The position numbers and the translations under genes are program-made. DNA of 64,000 bases. Origin: Tenacibaculum pelagium (GTDB lineage Bacteria > Bacteroidota > Bacteroidia > Flavobacteriales > Flavobacteriaceae). Positions within the stretch are counted from its first letter, which is position 1; each line of letters begins with the position of its first letter. Location of the stretch: assembly GCF_014062345.1 (NCBI RefSeq), contig NZ_JACGLS010000003.1, forward strand, positions 310,001 to 374,000, read 5' to 3'. Below, in pieces: positions 25,412-37,133 of this stretch. Under the pieces are notes generated by a model. It was not told the origin of the DNA, did no database searches, and saw only the letters and a program-made list of their open reading frames with translations.

Positions 25412-26851
25412 ATGTCAACAATAACAAATTACGAAAAAGAAGTAGTAAATCAAGCGCAGGTTCGTAGAGCTACGGTTGAATTTATTAATATCGTTAACGA
25501 TTTATGGTACGATAAATCAATAGAGTTAGTTTTATTTAGAAATCCATTAGTAGATAAAAGGGCTAGTGAAGTTTTAAATTTAATCGATTACGCTAAAGAA
25601 TTTGTAGCGAAGCCAATCTCAATTAGCGACGCCTTAGAAATAGCAAAAGCAATACAATCTATCGATTTACCACCATCAAAACTTGATATTGGTAAATTAG
25701 CATATGAGTATCACTTACAAGATGATTCAGCGGATAAAGTAGCTTTTGTGAAGAATCAATTAAAAGATGCTACCCAAGCTGAAGATATTCAACCAAAAGA
25801 TGTTGTTTTATATGGTTTCGGACGTATTGGCCGTTTGTTAGCTCGTGAGTTAATGACTAAAATGGGTAAAGGATCTCAACTACGTTTAAGAGCGGTTGTT
25901 ACTCGTGGAGAAATTAATGAAGCTGTATTAGAAAAAAGAGCTTCTTTATTAAGCATCGATTCTGTTCATGGTGATTTTTTAGGGACAGTTCAAGTAGATG
26001 TAGATAATAATGCATTAATTATTAACGGTACTACTGTGTATATGATTTCTGCTGGTAAACCAGAAGATGTCGATTATACTGAATACGGAATTAACGATGC
26101 TTTAATTATAGATAATACTGGTGCTTTTAGAGATGATAAAGCTTTAGCAAGACACTTAGTTCCAAAAGGAGCAAGTAAAGTATTATTAACAGCACCTGGA
26201 GCAGGAGTACCAAATATAGTACACGGAGTAAATCACGTAGAAAACAATCCTGATAAGGTTGATATTTTTTCTGCTGCATCTTGTACTACAAATGCAATTA
26301 CACCAGTGTTAAAGGTGTTAGAAGATAACTTCGGAATTAAAAAAGGGCACTTAGAAACAATCCATGCATATACTAATGATCAAAACTTAGTAGATAATAT
26401 GCATAAGAAATATCGTAGAGGTAGAGCAGCGGCTTTAAATATGGTAATTACTGAAACTGGAGCAGGTAAAGCAGTAGCAAAGGCATTACCAGCATTAGAA
26501 GGTAAATTAACTTCGAGTGCTATTCGTGTACCAGTACCAAACGGATCGTTAGCAATCTTAAACTTACAGTTAAACTCAAATACAACTGTTGAAGCAGTAA
26601 ACGCTATTATGAAGCAATACGCTTTAGAAGGTGATTTAGTAGAGCAAATTCAATATTCGTTAAGTAATGAGTTAGTATCTTCTGATATTGTTGGTACAAC
26701 TGCACCATCAATTTTTGATAGTAAAGCAACAATTGCTGATGGAGATACAATCGTGATATATGTATGGTACGATAATGAGTATGGATATTCTCATCAAGTA
26801 ATGCGTTTAGCAAAACACATTGCTAAAGTACGTCGTTATACGTATTATTAA
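25412..26851 (+). CDS. gapA: Glyceraldehyde-3-phosphate dehydrogenase, long form
   Basis: Oxidises glyceraldehyde 3-phosphate to 1,3-bisphosphoglycerate. At 479 residues it is about 145 longer than ordinary GAPDH. The extra part is an N-terminal helical region (1-128); the NAD-binding domain starts at GFGRIGR (135-141) and the catalytic Cys291 is in ASCTTNAITPVL. This long form is common in Bacteroidota and may be the gluconeogenic or NADP-linked enzyme beside a short GAPDH. Single gene with own promoter and terminator. Confidence 0.9.
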   Translation: MSTITNYEKEVVNQAQVRRATVEFINIVNDLWYDKSIELVLFRNPLVDKRASEVLNLIDYAKEFVAKPISISDALEIAKAIQSIDLPPSKLDIGKLAYEYHLQDDSADKVAFVKNQLKDATQAEDIQPKDVVLYGFGRIGRLLARELMTKMGKGSQLRLRAVVTRGEINEAVLEKRASLLSIDSVHGDFLGTVQVDVDNNALIINGTTVYMISAGKPEDVDYTEYGINDALIIDNTGAFRDDKALARHLVPKGASKVLLTAPGAGVPNIVHGVNHVENNPDKVDIFSAASCTTNAITPVLKVLEDNFGIKKGHLETIHAYTNDQNLVDNMHKKYRRGRAAALNMVITETGAGKAVAKALPALEGKLTSSAIRVPVPNGSLAILNLQLNSNTTVEAVNAIMKQYALEGDLVEQIQYSLSNELVSSDIVGTTAPSIFDSKATIADGDTIVIYVWYDNEYGYSHQVMRLAKHIAKVRRYTYY

Positions 26852-26877
26852 CATAGTATAATAAATTATATAAAAAG

Positions 26878-26910
26878 AACCGAAACATTTTGCTGTTTCG
26901 GTTTTTTTAT
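26878..26910 (+). terminator. Terminator of the GAPDH gene
   Basis: AACCGAAACA / TGTTTCGGTT stem, 6-base loop, T-run. Confidence 0.92.
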
Positions 26911-26948
26911 TTATTATTGAAACGTATTTAACCCCTAACCCCCTAATT

Positions 26949-27341
26949 ATGAAAAAAGTACTCACACTTTTTGTGAAAGTATTTTCTATTTTCACATTCC
27001 TTTTAGCTTCAACTTTAACGTATTCTCAAGAAATTAACGAATTAGATTTTTTAACATCTGGTAAATGGCAATTAGAGTCAGTTCAGATAGGTGAAGAAGT
27101 TCAAGATTTTTCAAAAGATAATAGCTGGATGTCTTTTCAGACTGATGGTCAATATCAAATTGTAATGAGTAACAATGAAAAGAAAGGTGTTTGGAAATTC
27201 GATGAAGATAAAAAAGCAATTAAAATTGAAGGAGACGAAAGTTTAGCTAAAGGTTTAAAAATTGAATTATTAAACAATAAAGAACTTTTATTCTCAGCAA
27301 CCGAAGGAGATATTGTGTATACAATGAAATTAAAGAAATAA
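26949..27341 (+). CDS. Exported lipocalin-like protein
   Basis: A 130-residue protein with a signal peptide (about 1-26, TLTYSQ) and a single lipocalin-like beta-barrel repeat: LTSGKWQLESV (35-45), FQTDGQYQIVMSNNEKKGVWKFDEDKK. Proteins of this kind bind unknown ligands in the periplasm or at the surface. It has its own terminator; the upstream AT-rich DNA shows no perfect -7 element. Function unassigned. Confidence 0.7.
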   Translation: MKKVLTLFVKVFSIFTFLLASTLTYSQEINELDFLTSGKWQLESVQIGEEVQDFSKDNSWMSFQTDGQYQIVMSNNEKKGVWKFDEDKKAIKIEGDESLAKGLKIELLNNKELLFSATEGDIVYTMKLKK

Positions 27342-27363
27342 TATTCCTTTATATTATATAACG

Positions 27364-27394
27364 AAAACCCGAAGCTTACGCTTCGGGTTTTTTG
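27364..27394 (+). terminator. Terminator after the lipocalin-like gene
   Basis: AAAACCCGAAGC / GCTTCGGGTTTT with a TTAC loop and a T-run. Confidence 0.93.
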
Positions 27395-27465
27395 TTTGTA
27401 AACTTGTTTTAATAACAAAAAAAATCTAGGAATCTTTTTCTTAATTTAGCAATTAAACTTTGGTC

Positions 27466-28044
27466 ATGAAATCGGTTATTACATTATTTATTATTTTAAT
27501 TTCTACAACAACTATGAACGCACAAGAGCTACCTTATTACGAGATTCCTAAAGAAGGAAAAGATTTTACAGCAGGTACTGTTGTTAGCAGAATGGTTGAT
27601 GGATTAGGTTTTCGTTATTATTGGGCAACAGAAGGGTTAAATGAGGAAGATTTAAAGTTTAAGCCAAGCGATGAAGCAAGAAGCATGTTTGATACTTTAG
27701 ATCATATTTTAGTACTGTCAATAATGACATTAAGCGCGGTTGAAGGAACAGATATGGATTTTCCGGAAGAAGGAGCATTAACCTTTGCAGAAATGAGAAA
27801 ACTAACATTAGAGAATTTTAAAAAGACAAGTGATATTTTAAAATCTGCAGATGATTTATCAAAGTTTGTGATGAAAATAAAGAGAAGAAATGGAAAAGTT
27901 GAAGAATATCCTTTTTGGAATCAATTAAACGGACCAATAGCAGATGCTATTTGGCATGTTGGTCAAGTTGTTTCTTTTCGTCGCTCAGCAGGAAATCCAT
28001 TACCAAAAGGACCAAGCTTTTTAACTGGTACAGTAAGGCAATAA
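27466..28044 (+). CDS. Exported DinB-superfamily protein
   Basis: A 192-residue protein with a signal peptide (about 1-17, TTMNAQ) and a DinB-like four-helix domain: GLGFRYYWATEGLNEEDLKF, SMFDTLDHILVLS and the C-terminal ADAIWHVGQVVSFRR, whose His residues are in metal-ligand positions. DinB relatives include metal-dependent thiol transferases; an exported one is of unknown role. ATG 27466 is preferred over the TTG two codons upstream. It precedes ligA by 21 bp and may be co-transcribed with it. Confidence 0.75.
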   Translation: MKSVITLFIILISTTTMNAQELPYYEIPKEGKDFTAGTVVSRMVDGLGFRYYWATEGLNEEDLKFKPSDEARSMFDTLDHILVLSIMTLSAVEGTDMDFPEEGALTFAEMRKLTLENFKKTSDILKSADDLSKFVMKIKRRNGKVEEYPFWNQLNGPIADAIWHVGQVVSFRRSAGNPLPKGPSFLTGTVRQ

Positions 28045-28047
28045 TAA

Positions 28048-30063
<2,016 letters not shown>

Positions 30064-30074
30064 AAAAGAGTCTG

Positions 30075-30368
30075 ATGATAGAGAAAAATATGAGAAATGA
30101 ATACTTAGTATTTATAAAAGCTGTCAGTTCTTTATTTGTAATGGGTCTGTCTTTTTTTGTATTTAAACTATTTGGATTTTATTTAATCATTTTAAATTTA
30201 TTTTTAGGTTTAATTTCTTTATATCTAGCAGCAAGTAGCTTAAAGAGCATATATGTTGATAAATACTTAGATTATAAAAAGAAACGAATGACTTTAATCT
30301 TTTCTTTATTGACTATTTTAATCTTTATGTTTTTTTTAATAAAAACAATTTTAATAATTAATTCTTAA
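30075..30368 (+). CDS. Small membrane protein, unknown
   Basis: A 97-residue protein that is almost wholly hydrophobic, with about three membrane segments (13-33, 36-52, 70-92) separated by a basic loop (DYKKKRM). No family recognised. It sits 11 bp after ligA and 2 bp before the YhhN-like gene, so it is in their operon. The open frame, neighbour spacing and codon use support a real gene. Confidence 0.55.
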   Translation: MIEKNMRNEYLVFIKAVSSLFVMGLSFFVFKLFGFYLIILNLFLGLISLYLAASSLKSIYVDKYLDYKKKRMTLIFSLLTILIFMFFLIKTILIINS

Positions 30369-30370
30369 GC

Positions 30371-31024
30371 ATGACTAAACAAACTAAAATAGCCTTAGCA
30401 TCAATATTATTTCTAATAGTAGCTATAGCTGATGTATATGCAGTATTTACACAAAATAAGAGTATAGAAATAATTTTTAAGCCTTCATTAATGACAACCT
30501 TGGCAATTGTATACTTGGTTTCAGTTAAAAAGCCTAATTTTTGGCTAGTATCGGCCTTGTTTTTTTCTTTTTGGGGAGATGTTTTCTTGTTAGATAAAGT
30601 AAATTATTTTGTATTTGGGTTAGCATCATTTTTAATAGCGCATATTATGTATATAAAAATGACATCGAAATATGTACAAAAACGGACTTACTTAAAGTTA
30701 CTGAAGTCGGCAGTTCCTTTTGTTGTGTTATTTGTGGGGCTCTTAAGCATAATTTATAATAACTTGGGAGAGATGTTATTACCAGTAATAGTTTACGGTG
30801 TGGCAATTTCAATTTTTGGTGCTTTTGCATTGTTGAATTATTCAGAAGAAAAATCAACGGCAAATACTTGGTTATTGTTAGGAGCAATTTTATTTATAGC
30901 ATCCGACAGTTTAATAGCGTTGAATAATTTTTACACACCAAAACGGTTGTTTGATATTGCTATTATAATTTTATATATAGTATCTCAATATTTAATAGTA
31001 AAAGCGGTTATAGCAAAAGAATAA
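30371..31024 (+). CDS. YhhN (TMEM86-like) family membrane protein, possible lysoplasmalogenase
   Basis: A 217-residue protein with about seven to eight membrane helices and the family features FFSFWGDVFLLDK (66-78) and LLLGAILFIASDSLIALNNF near 168-187; conserved acidic residues in these helices are proposed catalytic sites. Animal TMEM86 and bacterial YhhN homologues cleave the vinyl ether of lysoplasmalogens; activity here is inference. Last gene of the ligA run, followed by a bidirectional terminator. Confidence 0.82.
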   Translation: MTKQTKIALASILFLIVAIADVYAVFTQNKSIEIIFKPSLMTTLAIVYLVSVKKPNFWLVSALFFSFWGDVFLLDKVNYFVFGLASFLIAHIMYIKMTSKYVQKRTYLKLLKSAVPFVVLFVGLLSIIYNNLGEMLLPVIVYGVAISIFGAFALLNYSEEKSTANTWLLLGAILFIASDSLIALNNFYTPKRLFDIAIIILYIVSQYLIVKAVIAKE

Positions 31025-31064
31025 AAAAAGCGGATTTTAGAAAGTTTCTAAATTCCGCTTTTTG
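31024..31064. terminator. Bidirectional terminator
   Basis: Nearly perfect palindrome AGCGGATTTTAGAAA / TTTCTAAATTCCGCT with A- and T-runs, between the YhhN and DoxX genes. Confidence 0.92.
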
Positions 31065-31087
31065 TCAACAAATTCAATGTTTACGGT

Positions 31088-31477
31088 TTATATTTTGTTT
31101 CCTATTAAAGGAATATCTTTTCTGTTTATAAATAATAAAATAGCTCCAGAAATTAATACTAACACAGCTGCATAAAATAAAGTTCCACCATCTCCATTGT
31201 GTTCAATTCCTAACTTTGTTAAGTGTCCCATAACTGCACCACTCATTAATCCAACAGTTAAACCAGCACCTAACCAAGTTTTTTTAGGGATAAATAATAA
31301 TATCGAAGCAATTAACTCTAAAACACCAGTTCCAACTCTTAAGTAAGCCTCATTCTCTCCTGCTAATTTGGTAAACAAATTAATACTTTCTTGCGCTCCA
31401 GTAAATTTAAAAAATAAAGTTTGTAGCATTATAACTGCTGCAATTAGTTTTAAAATTAATGGGAAATATTTTTTCAT
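31088..31477 (-). CDS. DoxX family membrane protein
   Basis: A 129-residue DoxX-like protein with four membrane helices (about 5-25, 45-62, 70-90, 98-117) and the LRVGTGVLELIASILLFIP segment typical of the family. DoxX proteins are associated with quinone or thiol redox in the membrane, but the role is poorly defined. The ATG at 31477 is chosen over the TTG at 31495, which matches family length. Confidence 0.82.
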   Translation of the reverse strand: MKKYFPLILKLIAAVIMLQTLFFKFTGAQESINLFTKLAGENEAYLRVGTGVLELIASILLFIPKKTWLGAGLTVGLMSGAVMGHLTKLGIEHNGDGGTLFYAAVLVLISGAILLFINRKDIPLIGNKI

Positions 31478-31551
31478 TATTATAGGTTTGCTCAATTAGA
31501 CGCAGCTTTTTTTAATTCTTACATCTATTTAAAAAGAATACTTTTGTAAGT

Positions 31552-32625
31552 ATGAAAAAAATATATGTAATATTCCTAATCGTTTTAATTAGCTGTAAGA
31601 AAGAAACTGTAAAACTGAACTTTATAAATGAATTTACAGTAAAGGATTCTTTAATGCTTGATAATACTATTATAGGAGGAATTTCTGGAATAGATTACCA
31701 TAATAACGATTATTATATGGTGATAGATGACGCTTGGAATCCAAGAGTTTTAATGGGGGATATTCTTATTAAAAGCGATTCTATTAAATCTGTTGCATTT
31801 AAAAAAGTGATTAGGCTGAATGATACATTAACTCAGTTTTATAATGATAATGCATTAGATTTAGAATCGATTTTTGTTAAGGGGGATAAAATTAGTTTAG
31901 TAAGTGAAGGGTCTATAAGAAGAGGTAAGAACCCTACCGTTTTTGAAATAGATATAAACGGAACGTTTCAGAAAGAAATAGAAACTCCAAATTATTTTAA
32001 AGCCAATTCAATTGCAAAGCCAAAACACAATGCTGCATTTGAAAGTTCATCGAAAAGCATTGATGACAAAGGTTTTTGGGTGGCTATGGAAGCTCCATTA
32101 GGAGCTGATGGAGAAGAACCAACATTTCATGAAACAGAATCACCAGTAAGGATTACTTATTTTGATGATAAAACAAATAAAGCCTCAAAGCAGTTTGCTT
32201 ATCAGTTAGAAAAAATTGATAAACCAGCAAAAGGGAAAGTAAATTTAAACGGAGTTACAGCAATACTTCAATATACTGAAAGAGACTTCTTTGTTATTGA
32301 AAGGATTTATCAAAGTGGTTATGGTAGTTATGGTAATGTTGTAAGGATTTTTAAAGCTTCAATCGAAGAAAAGTCAACAAATACATTAAATATTCAGTCT
32401 TTAAAAGAAGAAGAATATGTGCCTTTAAAAAAAGAGCTGTTATTTGATTTTAGTGCAATTCAAGAAAAGCTAACCGATAAAATTATTGATAATATTGAAG
32501 GAATAACTTTTGGTCCAAAATTATCTAACGGAAATCAATCTTTAATCTTAGTTTCTGATGATAATTTCCAGGCATATGGTAAACAGTTAAATCAATTTAT
32601 TTTATTAGAAATTATTGATAAATAA
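31552..32625 (+). CDS. Lipoprotein with phytase-like (esterase-like) beta-propeller domain
   Basis: A 357-residue lipoprotein: signal peptide with lipobox LISC (lipid on Cys15), then a phytase-like domain (esterase-like activity of phytase family) recognised by GGISGIDYHNNDYYMVIDD (42-60), NALDLESIFVKGDKISLVSEG and DNIEGITFGPKLSNGNQSLILVSDDNF near the end. The family is calcium-binding and probably hydrolytic at the cell surface; substrate unknown. A perfect -7 (TACTTTTG, 31539-31546) ends 5 bases before the ATG, so the message appears leaderless. Confidence 0.82.
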   Translation: MKKIYVIFLIVLISCKKETVKLNFINEFTVKDSLMLDNTIIGGISGIDYHNNDYYMVIDDAWNPRVLMGDILIKSDSIKSVAFKKVIRLNDTLTQFYNDNALDLESIFVKGDKISLVSEGSIRRGKNPTVFEIDINGTFQKEIETPNYFKANSIAKPKHNAAFESSSKSIDDKGFWVAMEAPLGADGEEPTFHETESPVRITYFDDKTNKASKQFAYQLEKIDKPAKGKVNLNGVTAILQYTERDFFVIERIYQSGYGSYGNVVRIFKASIEEKSTNTLNIQSLKEEEYVPLKKELLFDFSAIQEKLTDKIIDNIEGITFGPKLSNGNQSLILVSDDNFQAYGKQLNQFILLEIIDK

Positions 32626-32654
32626 CGTATTTTTAGCATCCGTAATTTTTTACA

Positions 32655-33167
32655 ATGATATCCAAACTTAAGCAAAAATCAATTCAAAAAGCATATTCGA
32701 AATTAATAGTTAAAAAAGTTACTAAAAAGCCAACAAATAATAAAGTTAAAAGAGTGGCTGTGTTATTAGATAACGAAACTTTAATTAATGTAGTAATTTC
32801 AAATCTTACGAATAAGTTACCTTTTAAAAAAGAACAAATAACGGTTTATACATTTAGAGAGTATTCAAAAAAACAAGAAGAATCATCTGAGTTTTTTTCA
32901 GATAATGATTTTGGGTTTAAAGCAAGTTTAAAATCAGACAATCTTAAAAACTTCGTTAAAAATGATTTTGATTTACTAATTAACTATACGAAGTCAGCTA
33001 ACTTATTTACAAATATGGTAACTTTGTTATCGCAAGCTGAATTAAAGGTTGGCTTTGCTGAAATTGATGATCGCTTGTTTGATATTGTAGTGTCTGACGC
33101 TACTTTTAATGAAGCGGTATTAAATCAAGAAATTAAAAAGTATTTAACCATATTAAATAAAATATAA
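32655..33167 (+). CDS. Uncharacterised flavobacterial protein (DUF6913-like)
   Basis: A 170-residue soluble protein found next to dapA in Flavobacteria; I recognise it only as the DUF6913 type. A basic N-terminus (1-33) precedes an alpha/beta domain ([19 protein letters not shown], then [33 protein letters not shown]). The stop codon overlaps the dapA start (TAATG), so the two are coupled. Function unknown. Confidence 0.7.
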   Translation: MISKLKQKSIQKAYSKLIVKKVTKKPTNNKVKRVAVLLDNETLINVVISNLTNKLPFKKEQITVYTFREYSKKQEESSEFFSDNDFGFKASLKSDNLKNFVKNDFDLLINYTKSANLFTNMVTLLSQAELKVGFAEIDDRLFDIVVSDATFNEAVLNQEIKKYLTILNKI

Positions 33168-34042
33168 TGCAAAAATTTGTTGGTACAGGTGTGGCGTTAG
33201 TTACTCCTTTTAACGAAGATTTAAGTGTAGATTTTAATGCGCTTAGAAAGTTAGTGAATTATAATATTGATAACGGAATAAATTATTTAGTTATCAACGG
33301 AACAACAGGTGAAAGCGGAACTATTACAAAAGAAGAAAAAGAAGAAATTATTAAGGTAATTGTTGATGAGAACAAAGGAAGATTACCTTTAGTTTTAGGA
33401 GTAGGAGGAAACAATACTCAAACTGTAGTAAATGAATTACAATCGTTAGATTTATCGAATATCGATGGAATCTTATCAGTGGCACCTTATTATAGTAAAC
33501 CAACTCAAGAAGGGTTTTATCAACACTTTAAAGCTGTTTCTTTAGCGAGCCCTAAGCCGGTTATTTTATACAATGTACCAGGAAGAACTTCTAAAAATAT
33601 GGAGCCTGCAACAACTTTACGTTTAGCTAGAGATTTTGAAAATGTAGTGGCAGTTAAAGAAGCAGGTAATAATCAACAACAATATTTAGAGTTATTAAAA
33701 GATAAGCCAGAAGGTTTTTTAATAATCTCTGGAGATGATGATCTAGCTTTAGGAGTTGCATTAGCAGGAGGATCAGGAGTGATCTCGGTAATTGGGCAAG
33801 GGTTACCAAAGGAATTTTCTAAACTGATTCAGTTAGGGTTAGAAGGAAAAAATAAAGAAGCTTATGAAATTCATTACAAGTTAATGGATATTGTTGATTA
33901 TATTTTTGAAGAAAATAACCCAGCAGGAATTAAGTCAGTATTAAAAAAACAAGGAATTTGTTCAGATAAAGTGCGCTTACCTTTAGTTGAGGCGACTGAT
34001 GAATTACAAAACAAAATATCAGACTTTATAGACAATATGTAA
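33167..34042 (+). CDS. dapA: 4-hydroxy-tetrahydrodipicolinate synthase
   Basis: Condenses pyruvate with aspartate semialdehyde, first step of the lysine/diaminopimelate branch. The 291 residues contain GTTGESGT (45-52), the catalytic Tyr in [12 protein letters not shown] and the Schiff-base Lys in [10 protein letters not shown] (about residue 164). It works in the same pathway as dapF at 23005. Translationally coupled to the preceding gene; ends at a terminator. Confidence 0.96.
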   Translation: MQKFVGTGVALVTPFNEDLSVDFNALRKLVNYNIDNGINYLVINGTTGESGTITKEEKEEIIKVIVDENKGRLPLVLGVGGNNTQTVVNELQSLDLSNIDGILSVAPYYSKPTQEGFYQHFKAVSLASPKPVILYNVPGRTSKNMEPATTLRLARDFENVVAVKEAGNNQQQYLELLKDKPEGFLIISGDDDLALGVALAGGSGVISVIGQGLPKEFSKLIQLGLEGKNKEAYEIHYKLMDIVDYIFEENNPAGIKSVLKKQGICSDKVRLPLVEATDELQNKISDFIDNM

Positions 34043-34069
34043 TTTGTCTAAATAAAAAAATATTAGAAC

Positions 34070-34102
34070 AAAGGCTACAGTTACTTAATTGTAGTCTTTT
34101 TT
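34070..34102 (+). terminator. Terminator of dapA
   Basis: AAAGGCTACAG / TTGTAGTCTTT imperfect stem followed by a T-run. Confidence 0.75.
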
Positions 34103-34136
34103 TAGCATCTTTGTATAAGAAAAATAGAATAAGAAT

Positions 34137-34652
34137 ATGTTATCAAAAAAAATAGAAAAAGCTTTAAACGAGCAAATAAAAATAGAAGCAGAATCGTCTC
34201 AAGTATATTTATCAATGGCTTGTTGGGCAGAAATTCAAGGTTTTGAAGGTGTAGCTCAGTTTATGTACGCACATTCTGATGAAGAGCGTATGCACATGCT
34301 TAAGTTAGTAAAGTTTGTTAATGAAAGAGGAGGACATGCGAAAGTATCAGAATTAGCTGCGCCACCAATTGAGTTTGGATCGTTTAAAGACATGTTTCAA
34401 ACTTTATTTGATCATGAGGTTTTTGTGTCAAAATCAATTAACGATTTAGTGCATATTACTTTAGAAGAAAGAGATTATGCAACTCATAACTTTTTACAAT
34501 GGTATGTTTCAGAGCAAATTGAAGAAGAAGCATTGGCTAGAAACATCTTAGATAAAATTAACTTAATTGGTGATGATAAAGGAGGTTTATATTTATTTGA
34601 TAATGATGTAAAGCAAATTGTAGCACAAGGAGTTGCAGATACACCGCAGTAA
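34137..34652 (+). CDS. ftnA: Ferritin
   Basis: Non-haem iron-storage ferritin, forming a 24-subunit shell. The 171 residues keep the ferroxidase ligands: Glu17, Glu50 and His53 in SDEERMHMLK, plus the later Glu/Gln pair on helices C and D (LEERDYATHNFLQWYVSEQIEEE). Length and helix order are those of bacterial FtnA. Single gene. Confidence 0.95.
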   Translation: MLSKKIEKALNEQIKIEAESSQVYLSMACWAEIQGFEGVAQFMYAHSDEERMHMLKLVKFVNERGGHAKVSELAAPPIEFGSFKDMFQTLFDHEVFVSKSINDLVHITLEERDYATHNFLQWYVSEQIEEEALARNILDKINLIGDDKGGLYLFDNDVKQIVAQGVADTPQ

Positions 34653-34762
34653 GATTAACAAACATTTAGTAATACTTTGGATTTTTTATAACAGATTTAA
34701 TGCTTTCTTGCAATGCGTTTTATAGCGTAAAAAAAATCTTTTATTAATCCATATTTAATCAT

Positions 34763-34770
34763 TAATTTTG
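34763..34770 (+). promoter_or_regulatory. -7 element of bamD (leaderless arrangement)
   Basis: TAATTTTG, ending 4 bases before the bamD ATG (spacer CAAG). Confidence 0.65.
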
Positions 34771-34774
34771 CAAG

Positions 34775-35596
34775 ATGCAAAAAATTAAAAATTTAGCGTA
34801 TTTAGTAGCAATGCTATTGGTTTTATCTTCATGCGGAGAGTATCAAAAAGTATTGAATAAAGGAAGTGTTGAAGAGCAATACAAAATGGCTGTGAAAATG
34901 TACGAAGCACAAAAGTACAGTAAGGCTTTACGTTTGTTCGAAAAAATTACACCTTCGTACAGAGGAAAACCACAAATGGAACGTATCCAATACATGGTTT
35001 CTCAATCAAATTTTAATGAGAAAAACTATAGTTTAGCTGGTTACTACTTTGATAGATTTACAGGGAATTATCCTAAAAGTTCTAAAAGAGAAGAAGCAGC
35101 ATTTTTATCAGCTTTAAGTTATTACAAAGCAGCACCAAGCTTTAGTTTAGATCCAACAGATACAGAAAAAGCATTAGCATCTTTTCAAAAATTTATCGAT
35201 AGATACCCAGATTCTGATAAATTAGGAGAAGCAAATAAGTATTATGCTGAGTTAAGAGCTAAATTAGAAAAGAAAGCATTCGAGATAGCAAAAACATATT
35301 ACAGAACAGCAGATTACGATACAAGAAATTATAGAGCTGCAATTGTAGCTTTTGATAATTTATTATCAGATTATTTAGGAACTAAGTATAAAGAAGAAGC
35401 TTTATATTATCGTTTAAAAGCTGCGCACGATTTTGTGATGAAAAGTACACAGCGTAGAAAAGCTGAAAGAATTAAAGCTGCGATAAAGGCGTATGATAAA
35501 TTAAAAAGAAGTTTTCCTGAATCTAAATTCATGAAACATTCTAACGAGATGTTAGCAGCATTAAACAAAGAACAAGAACAATTAGTTAAAAGTTAA
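34775..35596 (+). CDS. bamD: Outer-membrane assembly lipoprotein BamD
   Basis: Lipoprotein of the BAM complex that inserts beta-barrels into the outer membrane. The 273 residues have a signal with lipobox LSSC (Cys20) and about five TPR-like helical repeats (for example MYEAQKYSKALRLFEKITP and YYFDRFTGNYPKSSKREEAAFLSALSYYKAA). It heads a run bamD-rpoZ-coaBC-DUF4835-recN-fabI with tiny gaps, conserved in Flavobacteria. Confidence 0.94.
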   Translation: MQKIKNLAYLVAMLLVLSSCGEYQKVLNKGSVEEQYKMAVKMYEAQKYSKALRLFEKITPSYRGKPQMERIQYMVSQSNFNEKNYSLAGYYFDRFTGNYPKSSKREEAAFLSALSYYKAAPSFSLDPTDTEKALASFQKFIDRYPDSDKLGEANKYYAELRAKLEKKAFEIAKTYYRTADYDTRNYRAAIVAFDNLLSDYLGTKYKEEALYYRLKAAHDFVMKSTQRRKAERIKAAIKAYDKLKRSFPESKFMKHSNEMLAALNKEQEQLVKS

Positions 35597-35599
35597 AAA

Positions 35600-35920
35600 A
35601 TGGATTATAAAGAAACGAAAGCAGCATTAAGTACTATTACTTATAACAAAGAAGCTATCGAAGCTCCAACAGATAATATCTATGAAGCTATTTCAATCAT
35701 AGCTAAAAGAGCTAATCAAATTAATTCTGATTTAAAAAAGGAGTTAGTAGATAAGTTAGATGAATTTGCTACTTACAATGATAGTTTAGAAGAGGTTTTT
35801 GAAAACAAAGAGCAAATTGAAGTTTCTAAATTTTACGAACGTTTACCTAAGCCTCACGCTATTGCAGTAGATGAGTGGTTAAACGATAAAGTATATCACA
35901 GAACTCCAGACGCAGAATAA
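35600..35920 (+). CDS. rpoZ: RNA polymerase omega subunit (Bacteroidota type)
   Basis: A 106-residue omega subunit that stabilises the beta-prime chain. The omega signature is NIYEAISIIAKRANQIN (26-42); the C-terminal extension (SKFYERLPKPHAIAVDEWL) is characteristic of Bacteroidota. It lies 3 bp after bamD and 1 bp before coaBC, the usual neighbourhood in this class. Confidence 0.9.
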   Translation: MDYKETKAALSTITYNKEAIEAPTDNIYEAISIIAKRANQINSDLKKELVDKLDEFATYNDSLEEVFENKEQIEVSKFYERLPKPHAIAVDEWLNDKVYHRTPDAE

Positions 35921-35921
35921 T

Positions 35922-37133
35922 ATGTCTGTATTAAGCGGTAAAAAAGTATTACTTGGCGTTACCGCAGGTATTGCCGCATACAAAACAGCGAGTTTAGTTC
36001 GCTTAATTATAAAATCGGGCGCAGAAGTTAAAGTAATAATGACTCCTGCGTCTAAAGATTTTATAACTCCACTTACACTTTCAACCTTATCAAAAAATCC
36101 AGTTCATTCTACTTTTTACGAAAAAGAAGATGAAAATGAGCTATGGAACAATCACGTTGATTTAGGTCTTTGGGCAGATTTGTTTATAGTTGCTCCAGCT
36201 ACAGCAAATACCTTATCTAAAATGACCAATGGTACTTGCGATAATTTATTATTAGCAACTTACTTGTCAGCTAAATGCCCTGTGTATTTTGCGCCAGCAA
36301 TGGACTTAGATATGTATATCCATCCCTCAACAAAAGCGAGTTTAAATAGTTTACAAGAGTTCGGGAATATTATGATTCCTGCTGCTTCTGGTGAGCTAGC
36401 GAGCGGATTAGTTGGTGAAGGTCGAATGGCTGAACCAGAAGATATTGTATCTTTTATCGAAAAAGATATTGTATCTAAATTACCACTTCGTGGAAAGAAG
36501 TTATTATTAACTGCTGGACCTACTTATGAAGCAATAGATCCTGTTCGTTTTATAGGAAATCATTCTTCGGGAAAAATGGGATTTGAAATAGCGAAAACAG
36601 CAGCTAATTTAGGTGCTGAGGTTTTTTTAGTTACAGGTCCGTCTCATCAAAAAGTAAATCATTCTTTTATTCATAGAATAGATGTAAAATCTGCTGAAGA
36701 GATGTACGAAGCATGTCATAAATACTACGCAGATGTTGATATAGCAATTTTATCGGCAGCAGTGGCAGATTATCGTCCAAAAAATATCGCAACTCAAAAA
36801 ATAAAAAAGAAAGAATCAGCGTTAAGTATTGAGTTGGAGCCAACGAAAGATATTTTAAAGTCTTTAGGAGAGATTAAGAAGAATCAATTATTAGTTGGTT
36901 TTGCATTAGAAACGAATAATGAAGTTGAAAATGCAAAAAGTAAAATAGCACGTAAAAACTTAGATTTAATTGTATTAAATTCGTTACAAGATAAAGGTGC
37001 TGGTTTTGCAACCGACACGAATAAGGTTACTCTTATCGATGCAGATTTTAATCAGAAGTCGTTTGAGTTAAAATCTAAGACAGCAGTATCGAAAGATATA
37101 ATTAACGAAATAATACACAGATTAGATGCGTAA
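35922..37133 (+). CDS. coaBC: Bifunctional phosphopantothenoylcysteine decarboxylase/synthetase
   Basis: Makes 4'-phosphopantetheine for coenzyme A in two steps. The 403 residues hold the CoaC flavin domain (GVTAGIAAYKTASLVR at 13-28, decarboxylase motif PAMDLDMYIHPS) and the CoaB domain (TAGPTYEAIDPVRFIGNHSS, then LSAAVADYRP and KIKKKE). Overlaps DUF4835 by 8 bp. Confidence 0.96.
   Translation: MSVLSGKKVLLGVTAGIAAYKTASLVRLIIKSGAEVKVIMTPASKDFITPLTLSTLSKNPVHSTFYEKEDENELWNNHVDLGLWADLFIVAPATANTLSKMTNGTCDNLLLATYLSAKCPVYFAPAMDLDMYIHPSTKASLNSLQEFGNIMIPAASGELASGLVGEGRMAEPEDIVSFIEKDIVSKLPLRGKKLLLTAGPTYEAIDPVRFIGNHSSGKMGFEIAKTAANLGAEVFLVTGPSHQKVNHSFIHRIDVKSAEEMYEACHKYYADVDIAILSAAVADYRPKNIATQKIKKKESALSIELEPTKDILKSLGEIKKNQLLVGFALETNNEVENAKSKIARKNLDLIVLNSLQDKGAGFATDTNKVTLIDADFNQKSFELKSKTAVSKDIINEIIHRLDA

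Noticed and set aside
26930..26948. CCCCTAA-CCCCCTAA repeat before the lipocalin-like gene, resembling telomere repeats
   Set aside because: Only two short imperfect units; probably leader sequence of no special meaning.
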